Positions 52,271-60,848 of a stretch of 64,000 nucleotides of DNA are shown here, piece after piece. The stretch comes from DATBHM01 sp963772375. GTDB lineage: Bacteria; Actinomycetota; UBA4738; JACQTL01. The stretch lies in assembly GCA_963772375.1 (NCBI GenBank), contig CAVYXG010000001.1, positions 1,736,001-1,800,000 of the forward strand, written 5' to 3'. The notes under the pieces are model-generated. The model ran no database searches, had not been told where the DNA came from, and saw nothing but the letters and a program-made list of their open reading frames with translations. Made by a program: the position numbers and the translations under genes. Position 1 is the first letter of the stretch; every line of letters starts with the position of its first letter.

Positions 52271-52832
52271 ATGGACGGAGACATCGACATCTCGGTCATC
52301 GGGGCCGTGCTGGCAGACCGGAGCCGGTGCCGTGTCCTGGCGGCGCTCGGTGACGGGCGGGCGCTCCCCGCGAGCGTGCTCGCCGCCGAGGCGGCCGTCG
52401 CGCCCTCGACCGCCAGCCAGCATCTGGCGCGGCTCGTGGATGCCGGCCTCCTGTCGGTCGAGCCGCACGGCCGCCATCGGTACTTCCGGATCAGCGGGCC
52501 GGCACGACGAGCCATCGGGCGCCGACCGCCTCTCGGCGCCCGGCCGCGCGATGCGGTTCGGCCTGACCGAGGACGGAGCCGAGTTCCTCGAGCACCTCGG
52601 CGTCGACCTGAACGACCTCCCCGCGCGGCGGCCAGCCGTCCGGTACTGCATGGACTGGAGCGAGCAGCGGCCCCACCTCGCCGGCGCAGTCGGCGCTGCA
52701 CTCACGAACCGCTTCTTCGATGCGGGCTGGATCGAACGAGCCGACGCCACCCGCGCCGTCCGCATCACGGACGAAGGTCGAACACGTTTCGCCGAGACGT
52801 TCGGCCTGGAAACGACCCACGACCGCAACTGA
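52271..52832 (+). pseudogene. ArsR-family regulator with internal deletion
   Basis: The N-terminal winged helix is intact (VIGAVLADRSRCRVLAALGD, TASQHLARLVDAGLL, GRHRYFRI) in one frame up to about 52505. The C-terminal part is intact in another frame (MRFGLTEDGAEFLEHLGVDL, YCMDWSEQRPHLAGAVGAAL, FFDAGWIERAD). The middle block that normally holds YDHLAGRLGVAL and neighbouring residues is absent, so about 40-50 residues and the frame have been lost. The full family is about 230 residues long; here 562 bases remain. It would normally repress transcription in response to a ligand. Confidence 0.7.
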
Positions 52833-52928
52833 GTTCGCCGAGGGACGGCCCCGCGAGCCCTCCACGAGAGGGGCGACCTCCGCGTGGGTTGAGGAGCGAG
52901 GGAATCTCCAGGGCTCACACGCGACGCA

Positions 52929-53885
52929 TCAGGGCCGTGCCGCCGTCTCCTTGCGAAACCACTCGACAGTCAGCCGCAGTCCCTCGAGGAACGTGAACTT
53001 CGGCTCGTAGCCCAGGACCTCGCGCGCCGCGGTGATGTCGGCCTGCGAGTCGCGGATCTCCCCGGCCCGCGGCGGCGCGTGGTTTGGTTCGGGCTGCGGA
53101 ACCTCCGGCACCAGGCCGCGGATCTCGCGCAGCAGCTCGTTCACCGAGTGCCGCTGGTCGTACGCCACGTTGAACGCCCGCCCGAACGCCTCGGGCGGGG
53201 CCTCCGCGGCGAGGAGGTTCGCCTGGACGACGTCGGCGACGAACGTGAAGTCCCGCGACTGCTCGCCGTCGCCGTAGATCGTCACCGGCCCTCCGGACAG
53301 CGCGGCCGTCACGAACCGGGGCACCACCGCCGCGTACTCGGACGCCGGGTCCTGCCGCGGCCCGAACACGTTGAAGTACCGCAGCGCCACCGTCGGCAGC
53401 CCGAACGACGCGTGGAACGCCCCGAGGTACTGCTCCCCCGCCAGCTTCGACACCGCGTACGGCGAGAGCGGCATCGGCCGGAACGTCTCGTGCACCGGGA
53501 ACGACTCGGCGTCGCCGTACACCGACGACGACGACGCGTACACCACTCGGTCCACGCCCGCCTGCATCGCGGCGATCAGCACGTTGAGCGTCCCGGTGAC
53601 GTTCGCCTCGTGGGACGCGAGCGGCGCCGCCACCGACCGCGCCACGGACGGGATGGCCGCCTCGTGGAACACCTTCGACACGCCCTCGCAGGCCCGGGAC
53701 ATCGTCGCGAGGTGCGCCACCGACCCCTCGAGGAACTCCACGTCGTCCGCGACGTCGTCCAGGTTCGAGCGGCGGCCCGTCGACAGGTTGTCGAGCACGC
53801 GGACGCTGTTCCCCCGCTCCAGCAGCGCGCGCACGATGCTCGAGCCGATGAACCCGGATCCCCCGGTGACCAGGCATCGTTCCAC
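52929..53885 (-). CDS. NAD-dependent nucleotide-sugar epimerase (SDR)
   Basis: GTG 53885 gives a 318-residue extended SDR: TGGSGFIGSSIVRALLERG binds NAD, YASSSSVYGDAE holds the catalytic Ser, and YAVSKLAGEQYL the Tyr-x3-Lys. RYFNVFGPRQDP and the terminal LGYEPKFTFLEGLRLTVEW match UDP-glucose/UDP-GlcNAc 4-epimerases. It is the last gene of a four-gene transcript that begins with the sulfatase-like gene (57141-58556), and likely feeds a modified sugar nucleotide into the polysaccharide made by this locus. Confidence 0.9.
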   Translation of the reverse strand: MERCLVTGGSGFIGSSIVRALLERGNSVRVLDNLSTGRRSNLDDVADDVEFLEGSVAHLATMSRACEGVSKVFHEAAIPSVARSVAAPLASHEANVTGTLNVLIAAMQAGVDRVVYASSSSVYGDAESFPVHETFRPMPLSPYAVSKLAGEQYLGAFHASFGLPTVALRYFNVFGPRQDPASEYAAVVPRFVTAALSGGPVTIYGDGEQSRDFTFVADVVQANLLAAEAPPEAFGRAFNVAYDQRHSVNELLREIRGLVPEVPQPEPNHAPPRAGEIRDSQADITAAREVLGYEPKFTFLEGLRLTVEWFRKETAARP

Positions 53886-53890
53886 GGAGC

Positions 53891-55861
53891 TCAATCCAGC
53901 CACACGGTCGAGGGACCCTCCAGCAGCTCGGCGAGCGTCTCGTCGCTCTCCCCGCCCGGCAGCGGCCGGTACGTCGGCACCACGTCCTGGAGCAGGGCGC
54001 GGATCCGTCCCGGGTCGCCCTCGGCGGCCGCGTCGGCCAGGAGGTCGACGCCGCGCTCCAGGGACTCGGGGTCGGGCTCGTGGCCGAGGTTCGCCACGAA
54101 GATCTTCTCGACGTTCGTGGACCGGGTGCCCTCTTCTGCCAGCAGGATCTCCTCCTTCAGCTTCTCGCCGGGCCGGATCCCCGTGAACTGGATCGGCACG
54201 TCGACGTCGGGCTCGAGACCGGACAGACGGATCATCGCCTCGACGAGGTCGACCACGAGCACGGGTTCGCCCATGTCGAGGACGAACACCTCCCCGCCGG
54301 TTCCCAGGGTCGACGCCTCGAGGATCAGCCGCACCGCCTCCGGGATGGTCATGAAGTACCGCTCCATCTGCGGGTCGGTCACCGTGATCGGACCGCCCCG
54401 GCGGATCTGCTCCTCCAGCAGCGGGATCAGTGAGCCCCGCGATCCCAGCACGTTGCCGAACCGCACCGCCACGAACCGCGTTCCGCTCGTCTCGTTCAGC
54501 CGGCGGACGACCATCTCGGCGACCCGCTTGGTCGCGCCCATCACCGAGGTCGGGTTGACCGCCTTGTCGGTCGAGATCTGCACGAACATCTCCGCGCCCG
54601 CCGCGGACGCCACCTCCGCCATGACCCTGGTCCCCATGACGTTGGCCGTCACGGCCTCCTGCGGGTGCGCCTCCATCATCGGAACGTGCTTGTAGGCGGC
54701 CGCGTGGAACACCACCTGTGGCTGGTACGTGCGGAACACCTGGAGCATCCGGGGCCGGTCGCGGACGTCGCCCACGACGGGGAACATCGGCACCAGCGGC
54801 GCACACCGCCGGAGGTCCAGCTCGAGGCCGAACAGTCGCGACTCGTCCTTCTCCAGAAGGATCAGGCGGCCCGGCTCCACCACCGCGATCTGTCGGGCCA
54901 GCTCGGCACCGATCGACCCGGCGGCGCCGGTGATCAGGACGGTCCGTCCGTACAGGTACTCGCCGACGCTCGTCATGTCCAAATCTGTCACCGGCCGCTT
55001 CAGCAGGTCCTCGAGCTTCACGTCGCGCACGCTCGCCAGGGTGACGCGGCCCTCGAGCATGGCCACCACTCCCGGCAGGATCCTCACCGACGGCACCCCG
55101 GCCTGCCGCGCCGACACCACGACCTCGCGGATGACCGGCCCGGGCGCGCTCGGCATGGCCACGATGACCTCGTCGACGCGTTCCTCTTTGACGGCGCGGG
55201 GGATCATCGCGCGGCCGCCGAGCACCCGGACGCCGTGCAGGTACGTCCCGTGCTTGACCGGGCTGTCGTCGATCACGGCCACGGGACGGAAGCCGCTCGC
55301 CCCGTTCTGGCGGATCTCCCGGAGCAGCTTCTCGCCGGCCCGGCCGCCGCCCACCACCAGGAGGCGCCGCGCGTCCTCGCGGCCACCGGTGGTGACCACC
55401 TGGTGGATGCGCTTGGCCATACGGATGCCGGCCACGCCCACCATCGACAGGATGAAGTCGAGCGCGAGGATCGAGCGCGGGAGCGAGGGGATGTGCAGCA
55501 GGTCGTGCAGGAAGAACACGGCCGTCCCGAACGCAGTCGTCCCCACCACCGACGCCAGGACCACCGAGATGACGTCCCGCGTGCTCACGAACCGCCAGGT
55601 CAGGTGGTACAGGCGGAAGGCCGCGTTGGCCACGACCTTCGGCCCGATGGCGATGAGGTACAGCGCCGGGATCGCCCTCCGGTACTCGGGTGGGATCGCG
55701 CCGTCGAACCGGATGACGAACGACAGCACCAGCGACAGCGCGAAGACCACCAGGTCGCAGACCAGGAAGAACAGCGTCCGCTTCGACTTGGTCGGGTGCA
55801 GGATGGCATGCGCGCTGAACGGCCCCGGCCGGTGCTGCGGCGACCCCCCGCGGGGGGTCAC
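53891..55861 (-). CDS. CapD/WbpM-type membrane nucleotide-sugar 4,6-dehydratase/epimerase
   Basis: I took GTG 55861, which overlaps the aminotransferase stop by 4 bases; the product is 656 residues. Four membrane helices come first (LFFLVCDLVVFALSLVLSFV, FGTAVFFLHDLLHI). A Rossmann domain (LVVGGGRAGEKLLREI) and a second SDR domain follow: VLITGAAGSIGAELARQI, STDKAVNPTSVMGATKRVAE with the family TDKA..P...MG..K active-site block. Such proteins convert UDP-GlcNAc to 4-keto-6-deoxy sugars. With the DegT aminotransferase next to it, a 4-amino-6-deoxy sugar is a reasonable product (inference). Confidence 0.92.
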   Translation of the reverse strand: MTPRGGSPQHRPGPFSAHAILHPTKSKRTLFFLVCDLVVFALSLVLSFVIRFDGAIPPEYRRAIPALYLIAIGPKVVANAAFRLYHLTWRFVSTRDVISVVLASVVGTTAFGTAVFFLHDLLHIPSLPRSILALDFILSMVGVAGIRMAKRIHQVVTTGGREDARRLLVVGGGRAGEKLLREIRQNGASGFRPVAVIDDSPVKHGTYLHGVRVLGGRAMIPRAVKEERVDEVIVAMPSAPGPVIREVVVSARQAGVPSVRILPGVVAMLEGRVTLASVRDVKLEDLLKRPVTDLDMTSVGEYLYGRTVLITGAAGSIGAELARQIAVVEPGRLILLEKDESRLFGLELDLRRCAPLVPMFPVVGDVRDRPRMLQVFRTYQPQVVFHAAAYKHVPMMEAHPQEAVTANVMGTRVMAEVASAAGAEMFVQISTDKAVNPTSVMGATKRVAEMVVRRLNETSGTRFVAVRFGNVLGSRGSLIPLLEEQIRRGGPITVTDPQMERYFMTIPEAVRLILEASTLGTGGEVFVLDMGEPVLVVDLVEAMIRLSGLEPDVDVPIQFTGIRPGEKLKEEILLAEEGTRSTNVEKIFVANLGHEPDPESLERGVDLLADAAAEGDPGRIRALLQDVVPTYRPLPGGESDETLAELLEGPSTVWLD

Positions 55862-57051
55862 GGCCGCCGGACCTCCGCGATCGCGCCCTGCAGCGCCCCG
55901 GCCACCCGGGACACGTGCTCGGAGGTCATCCCCGACCAGAACGGGACGATGAGGGTTCGCGCGGAGGCGGCCTCGGTCTCGGGCAGCGGCATCGCCCGCA
56001 CCGAGTCGTCGCCCGCATAGGGCGGCTGCCGGTGGATGGGCGGCTCGAAGTACGCCTTGGCCTCGATCCCCGCGCGGCCGAGCGTCGCGACCAGCCGGTC
56101 GCGGTCGATCCCCGGCGCCACCCGGACGGCCTGGACGAACCACGCCGGCCTCGCCCAGTCCGCGACGCGGGGGAGCTCGACGCCCTCCACGTCGCGGAGG
56201 GCCTCCGCGTACCACGCCGTGACTGCGGCCCGCTTCGCCAGGATCTCGTCGATGCGGCGCATCTGGGCCACCCCGAGCGCCGCCGACAGCTCGTCCAGCC
56301 GGTAGTTGAACCCCAGCCGCGAGTGGAACAGCCACGAGTCGCCGAGGCGGCGACCCTGGTTCCGGAGGCTCCGGATGCGCTCCTCCAGGTCGGGGTCCGC
56401 CACGACCGCCATGCCGCCCTCGGCGGTGGTGATCTGCTTGTTCGGGTAGAAGGCGAACGTGGCCACGTCGGCGCCGGTGCCCGCGTGGACCCAGGCGTCG
56501 CCGCGGCGGTACCGGCTGCCGAGCGCCTCGCACGAGTCGGAGATCACCGGCAGCCGCCGGGCCCGCGCGACCTCGAGGATCGCCGGGAGGTCGGCAGGGT
56601 GCCCGAACACGTCGACGGGCAGGACGCCCGCGACGCGCCGCCCGGTGCGGGGATCGCGGAGGTCGCCGCCGTCGTCCTTGCACGAGTCGAGATAGGCCTT
56701 CAGGTGCTCGGGCGACAGGCAGAGGGTGTCGGCGTCGATGTCGACGAACACCGGCTCGGCGCCCTCGTAGCGCAGGCAGTTGGACGACGCGATGAACGAG
56801 AACGAGGACGTGACCACGCAGTCGTCCGGTCCGATCCCGAGCCCCCGGACCGCGAGGTGCAGGGCGGTGGTGCCGCTGTTCGCCGAGATGCCGAACGGGA
56901 ACCCGGCGAACGACGCGACCCGGCGTTCGAACTCGTCCGCCTTGGGGCCGAGAGCGAGGCGCCCGCTGCGAAGGACGGCCAGCACCTCCGCCTCCTCGTC
57001 CGGTCCGATGTCGGGCAGGGCGAGCGGGATGTGCGCGAGCTCGGCGTTCAT
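55858..57051 (-). CDS. DegT/DnrJ/EryC1 (StrS) aminotransferase
   Basis: ATG 57051 is preceded by GGAGGGGG. The 397-residue PLP enzyme has GISANSGTTALHLAVRGL near residue 62, SDSCEALGSRYR (the PLP-phosphate region) and the PLP-binding Lys in FYPNKQITTAEGG, plus FNYRLDELSAALGVAQM. It transfers an amino group to a keto-sugar nucleotide, probably the product of the adjacent CapD/WbpM-type enzyme. The gene overlaps that gene by 4 bases. Confidence 0.93.
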   Translation of the reverse strand: MNAELAHIPLALPDIGPDEEAEVLAVLRSGRLALGPKADEFERRVASFAGFPFGISANSGTTALHLAVRGLGIGPDDCVVTSSFSFIASSNCLRYEGAEPVFVDIDADTLCLSPEHLKAYLDSCKDDGGDLRDPRTGRRVAGVLPVDVFGHPADLPAILEVARARRLPVISDSCEALGSRYRRGDAWVHAGTGADVATFAFYPNKQITTAEGGMAVVADPDLEERIRSLRNQGRRLGDSWLFHSRLGFNYRLDELSAALGVAQMRRIDEILAKRAAVTAWYAEALRDVEGVELPRVADWARPAWFVQAVRVAPGIDRDRLVATLGRAGIEAKAYFEPPIHRQPPYAGDDSVRAMPLPETEAASARTLIVPFWSGMTSEHVSRVAGALQGAIAEVRRP

Positions 57052-57140
57052 CAGCAGCCCCCTCCGGAGTTGATCACCGGGCGCCCATGATAGTCGCGGA
57101 CATCCGACCGAACCCGCAACCGGACCCGACTGTGGAACCC

Positions 57141-58556
57141 TCACAGATAGCCCAGCTCGCGCAGGCGCGATTCCATCTCGGCCTCATCCTCCGGCGTGGC
57201 GCCCTGCGCCTCGACCGGGGCCGGCGCGACCGGGAGCGCCTCGAGCGCCGCTCGGAGGCGCCCGTCGTCCACGTCATCGCCGTCCGTGGACCACGCGCGC
57301 TCGGCGGCATCGGTTCGGACGAGCCACGTCCGGCCGTCGGTCGCGAGCGACATCGGCGAGCGGAGCAGCGCGGCCTGCGCCGGCGTGAGGTCGTACCTCG
57401 ACCCGACCTCGGCGGCCCGTCGCAGGTGGTGCCAGGCCGACTCGTACTGGGCGACGGCGATCTCCGGCGGCTCGGGATAGGGATGACCCTCCAGCCCGAC
57501 AGCCCCCGCGACGACGCCGGGCAGCGCGGCGAGCGACATGCCGTCGTACACGGGCCGGGCGTCGCGCCCGACGACCGCGAGCGGGACGCGGACGAGGCGC
57601 TCGTCCAGCGCGGCGACGTGGCCGAGCCGGTGATCCTCCCCGAGGTTCTCGCCGTGGTCCGCGGTGACGACCACGACGGTGCGGTCGAGCTGCCGGTGCA
57701 ATGCCTCCATCGCCCCCGCCACGAACGTGTCCACGTACTCGACCTCCGCCCGGTACAGGCGGCGGAGGGCCCTGAGCTCCTCCTTCACGATGTCGTCCAC
57801 CGCTCCAACGTTGTAGGCCGCGACGAACGCGTCGCCCATGTACTTGTGGTTGAGCGCGGGCCCCTTGAACCGGTCGCGCGGCGCCAGCTCCCCGAAGCCC
57901 GGCGGCGGCAGGTACGGGGCGTGCGCCTCCATCACGTTGACGAACAGGAACCACGGCCGGTGGTCGCTTCCGTCGGCGGCCAGCTCGCGGACGTGCCGGA
58001 GCGCGTCCCGGGCGCCGAAGTCGCGCCCCCTGCGCGCGTCCCGCAGGTACCGGGCGGCGCGCTTGGCCCGTCGCCGCAGGCCGTCGGGCGCGAGATCGCG
58101 CATCCGCCAATGGTGGTCGGGCTCGGCGCCGCGCGGCGTCACCGACGCCATCCCCACCGCGTGGAACTCCTCGAACCCGAGGTCGAACCCCATCTCCTTC
58201 GTGATCCAGACGTTGGCGGACACGCCGATCGTCCGGTACCCGTGCTCCGCCAGGACGGACGGCAGCCAGCGGTCGCGATGGCGCTCGATGGCCGGGCGGA
58301 GCGACGCCAGGCGCCGGTCCTCGGTGATGGCCGCAGCTCCGGTCACCCCGTGGTCGAAGGGCAGCAGCCCGGTGAACATCGAGGCGTGCGAGGGAACCGT
58401 CCACGGCGAGGTGCTGATGGCGACCGCGGCCTGTCCCCGCTCCGCCAGCGAGTTGAACGCCGGCGTGTAGGCCTTCCCGTGGAACGGCCCGAAGTGGTCG
58501 GCCCGCGCGGTGTCGAGCACGACGAGCAGGACGTTCGGCCGTTCGCGCGCACCCAC
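57141..58556 (-). CDS. Sulfatase-like (alkaline-phosphatase superfamily) hydrolase/transferase without Cys-type active site
   Basis: The GTG at 58556 is favoured because TAGATT lies 8 bases upstream; the frame is open to an ATG at 58598. The 471-residue protein has PNVLLVVLDTARADHFG (metal Asp), ADHGENLGEDHRLGH (metal Asp/His), and the nucleophile segment STSPWTVPSHASMFTG. Where true sulfatases have CxPSR for formylglycine, Thr takes the place here, as in phosphoethanolamine/phosphoglycerol transferases. No signal peptide or membrane helix is seen. Activity on the surface polymer made here, or on a sulfated precursor, is possible. Confidence 0.85.
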   Translation of the reverse strand: MGARERPNVLLVVLDTARADHFGPFHGKAYTPAFNSLAERGQAAVAISTSPWTVPSHASMFTGLLPFDHGVTGAAAITEDRRLASLRPAIERHRDRWLPSVLAEHGYRTIGVSANVWITKEMGFDLGFEEFHAVGMASVTPRGAEPDHHWRMRDLAPDGLRRRAKRAARYLRDARRGRDFGARDALRHVRELAADGSDHRPWFLFVNVMEAHAPYLPPPGFGELAPRDRFKGPALNHKYMGDAFVAAYNVGAVDDIVKEELRALRRLYRAEVEYVDTFVAGAMEALHRQLDRTVVVVTADHGENLGEDHRLGHVAALDERLVRVPLAVVGRDARPVYDGMSLAALPGVVAGAVGLEGHPYPEPPEIAVAQYESAWHHLRRAAEVGSRYDLTPAQAALLRSPMSLATDGRTWLVRTDAAERAWSTDGDDVDDGRLRAALEALPVAPAPVEAQGATPEDEAEMESRLRELGYL

Positions 58557-58570
58557 GGCGGCCGAATCTA
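58557..58570 (-). promoter_or_regulatory. -10 hexamer TAGATT for leaderless sulfatase-like gene
   Basis: Minus-strand TAGATT (58570-58565) is followed by 8 bases and GTG 58556. It lies back to back with the sulfotransferase promoter. Confidence 0.5.
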
Positions 58571-58613
58571 GCAGGGCGCCCCGGCGCCGCCGCGACATGC
58601 CGGTGGGGCCGGG

Positions 58614-58627
58614 TACCGTGTGCGGCC
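58614..58627 (+). promoter_or_regulatory. -10 hexamer TACCGT for leaderless sulfotransferase gene
   Basis: TACCGT at 58614-58619 is followed by 8 bases and GTG 58628. Confidence 0.5.
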
Positions 58628-59572
58628 GTGACCTCCTCGCGGCCGCCGTTCCCGTTCATCGTCGCCTGCGGGCGGTCCGGCACGACCATGCTGCGGGTGA
58701 TGTTCGAACAGCACCCGGACATCGCGATCCCGCCGGAGTCGTACTTCCCGGTCAGCTTCTGGCGGCGGCGGGACCGCTACGCGGCGCCCGGCGGGGGCGT
58801 CGACCTGGCAGTCATCGCGGACGACCTGCTGCGCCACGACCGGTTCCTCGCGTGGCGCCTCGACCCCGGGCTCGTCGGCTCGGAGCTGACCGGCGTCGCG
58901 CCCGACTACGCCGAGGCCATCCGGCGGGTGTACGCGCTGTACGCGTCGTCGCACGGCAAGTCCAGGTACGGGGACAAGACGCCGTCCTTCCTCATGCACA
59001 TGGCGATGCTGTCCGAGCAGTTCCCCGAGGCGCGGTTCATCCATCTGGTTCGGGACGGCCGCGACGTGGTGCTGTCGCTCCGCGACCAGCCGTTCGCCCC
59101 GTCCTCGTTCACCGGCGCGGCCGAGTACTGGTCGGGCCGGGTCCGTCGCGCCCGGCAGGCGGGGGAACGGCTGGGGACCGAGCGGTACGTCGAGGTTCGG
59201 TACGAGGATCTCGTGGCCGATCCCGAGCGCGAGCTCACGAAGCTCTGCGAGTTCGTCGGGCTCGGGTACACGCCCGCGATGCTCGCGTACGAGAACGTGT
59301 CGCGTATCCCGCTCACGGACAAGATGCGCACCAGCGGCGTGATCCGGCCGCCGGGCGGGAGCCGGCGTGATTGGCGAACCCAGATGACACCGCGCCAGCT
59401 CTCGGTGGTCGAGGCGGTTGCCGGCGATCAGCTCGAGGCGTTCGGGTACGCCCGAGCGAGCGGGCCGCCGTCGGCGGGCGCGAGGACCACCACGGCGACG
59501 GTCCGGACGTGGCGGCGGACCGGGGGACGGGTGGCGGGGGGTGTGGCGGCGCGGCTGCGGCGGAGGGCTTGA
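58628..59572 (+). CDS. PAPS-dependent sulfotransferase
   Basis: The 314-residue protein has the 5'-phosphosulfate loop CGRSGTTMLRVMFEQHP (residues 14-30) and the 3'-phosphate motif RFIHLVRDGRDVVLSL (around residue 140), followed by YVEVRYEDLVADPERELTKL. The C-terminal 45 residues are basic and Ala/Gly-rich. Such enzymes transfer sulfate from PAPS to sugar, lipid or protein hydroxyls. Next to polysaccharide synthesis and export genes it suggests a sulfated surface glycan. It is divergent from the sulfatase-like gene. Confidence 0.9.
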   Translation: MTSSRPPFPFIVACGRSGTTMLRVMFEQHPDIAIPPESYFPVSFWRRRDRYAAPGGGVDLAVIADDLLRHDRFLAWRLDPGLVGSELTGVAPDYAEAIRRVYALYASSHGKSRYGDKTPSFLMHMAMLSEQFPEARFIHLVRDGRDVVLSLRDQPFAPSSFTGAAEYWSGRVRRARQAGERLGTERYVEVRYEDLVADPERELTKLCEFVGLGYTPAMLAYENVSRIPLTDKMRTSGVIRPPGGSRRDWRTQMTPRQLSVVEAVAGDQLEAFGYARASGPPSAGARTTTATVRTWRRTGGRVAGGVAARLRRRA

Positions 59573-60012
59573 CCGCGCCCCCGTCGAGTGCATGTCGGCG
59601 GCGATGTCCGCGAGACCCTGTCGGCGGCGATGTCCGCGAGCCATTTCGGCGGCGATGTCCGCGAGACCCTGTCAACGTTCGTCGACTTCCGAGGTCGGCG
59701 ATCGATGACGTAAGGGCCTGAGATGGAGGCCATGAACGTAACCGCGTCTCGCCGGTCCACCGGCTGCACGTTGCGACGATGGATCGGCAGGCTTGGTGGA
59801 CCCGTCCATTCGATCGCGACGGCCGCGCGCGCATGTCGACCATCGTTGACCTCGCATGTCACCGCTCGGCGACATGGGTCCGTGGGATCGGTGGGGGAAC
59901 GTCGCGGGCTCGTGCGGCGACGCCGGCGGCGGGTAGGCCTTCGTGCGACGCACCCGGAGCAGTGCGGCCATCCCAAGGGAGAGTCGTGGCCTCGTGGTCG
60001 TCGTCGTTCCCG
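59573..60012. other. Non-coding gap with repeats and no supported gene
   Basis: About 440 bases separate the sulfotransferase stop from the Wzt-type stop. It holds the 26-base repeats at its left. The remainder has open frames on both strands but none with family similarity, codon support or a convincing start. Confidence 0.5.
59595..59671. repeat. Three tandem copies of a 26-base repeat
   Basis: TCGGCGGCGATGTCCGCGAG is repeated at 59595, 59621 and 59646; the first and third copies end in ACCCTG, the second in CCATT. No gene covers it. It could be an intergenic protein-binding array or the relic of a mobile element. Confidence 0.75.
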
Positions 60013-60846
60013 TCATTGCGCCGCCGGCGGCTCGGCCTGGCCGTTCCCGGGCTCGGCCACCAGCTGGCGCGTCTGCACGTCCTGGAGGTACAGGCGGAGG
60101 ACCTCCTCCGCGGGGCCGTCCGCGCGGACCATGGCCCGGTCCAGGTAGATCACCCGCGGGCACAGCCGCCGGACGTCGGACAGGATGTGCGAGACGAACA
60201 GCAGCGTCTGGCCGTTCGCCCGCAGCTCGTCCATCCGTTTGAGGCACCGCCGCTGGAACGCCTCGTCCCCCACGGCCAGGACCTCGTCCACGAGCAGCAC
60301 GTCGGGTTCGAGGTGGACGGCCACGCTGAACCCCAGCCGGACCTCCATGCCGCTCGAGTACCGCTTGGTCGGGGTGTCGATGAACCGCCCGAGCTCCGCG
60401 AAGTCGACGATCTCGTCGAACCGCCTCCGGATGTCCCTGCGGGTGAGCCCCAGGATCGAGCCGTACAGGAAGATGTTCTCCCGGCCGGTCAGCTCGGGAT
60501 GGATGCCCGACTTGATCTCGATCAGGGAACCGACGCGCCCGCGCGTTCGAACGGTCCCCGACCACGGCAGCGTGATGTTCGAGATCAGCTTCAACGCGGT
60601 GGACTTGCCGGAGCCGTTCGGCCCGATGATCCCGACCGACTCGCCCTCGTGGATCTCGACCGACGCGTCGGCGAGCGCCCACAGGTGCTTCATGGGCTCG
60701 GCCTTCTTGCGGAGGCCGGCGCGCTCCAGCGACAGCGTGATCTCGCCGGCCAGCGTCCGCCGCTTCACGTGGCCCTTGCGCCGCGCTCCCAGGCGGTAGC
60801 GTTTCCACACGTGGTCCATCGAGACGACCGGCGCGCCCGACGCCAT
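60013..60846 (-). CDS. Polysaccharide ABC exporter ATPase (Wzt/TagH type)
   Basis: ATG 60846 gives 277 residues. Features are Walker A GPNGSGKSTALKLI, the export-type Q-loop region VGSLIEIKSGIHPELTGREN, signature YSSGMEVRLGFSVAVHLEPD, Walker B LLVDEVLAVGDEAFQRRC, and LLFVSHILSDVRRLC with the switch His. The core is Wzt/KpsT/RfbB-like but the carbohydrate-binding C-terminal domain of some Wzt proteins is missing. It lies 2 bases after the permease stop and exports the glycan or its lipid-linked precursor. Confidence 0.93.
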   Translation of the reverse strand: MASGAPVVSMDHVWKRYRLGARRKGHVKRRTLAGEITLSLERAGLRKKAEPMKHLWALADASVEIHEGESVGIIGPNGSGKSTALKLISNITLPWSGTVRTRGRVGSLIEIKSGIHPELTGRENIFLYGSILGLTRRDIRRRFDEIVDFAELGRFIDTPTKRYSSGMEVRLGFSVAVHLEPDVLLVDEVLAVGDEAFQRRCLKRMDELRANGQTLLFVSHILSDVRRLCPRVIYLDRAMVRADGPAEEVLRLYLQDVQTRQLVAEPGNGQAEPPAAQ

Positions 60847-60848
60847 CG

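Noticed and set aside
59595..59671. Small CRISPR array
   Set aside because: No unique spacers of normal length separate the copies, and no cas genes are present.
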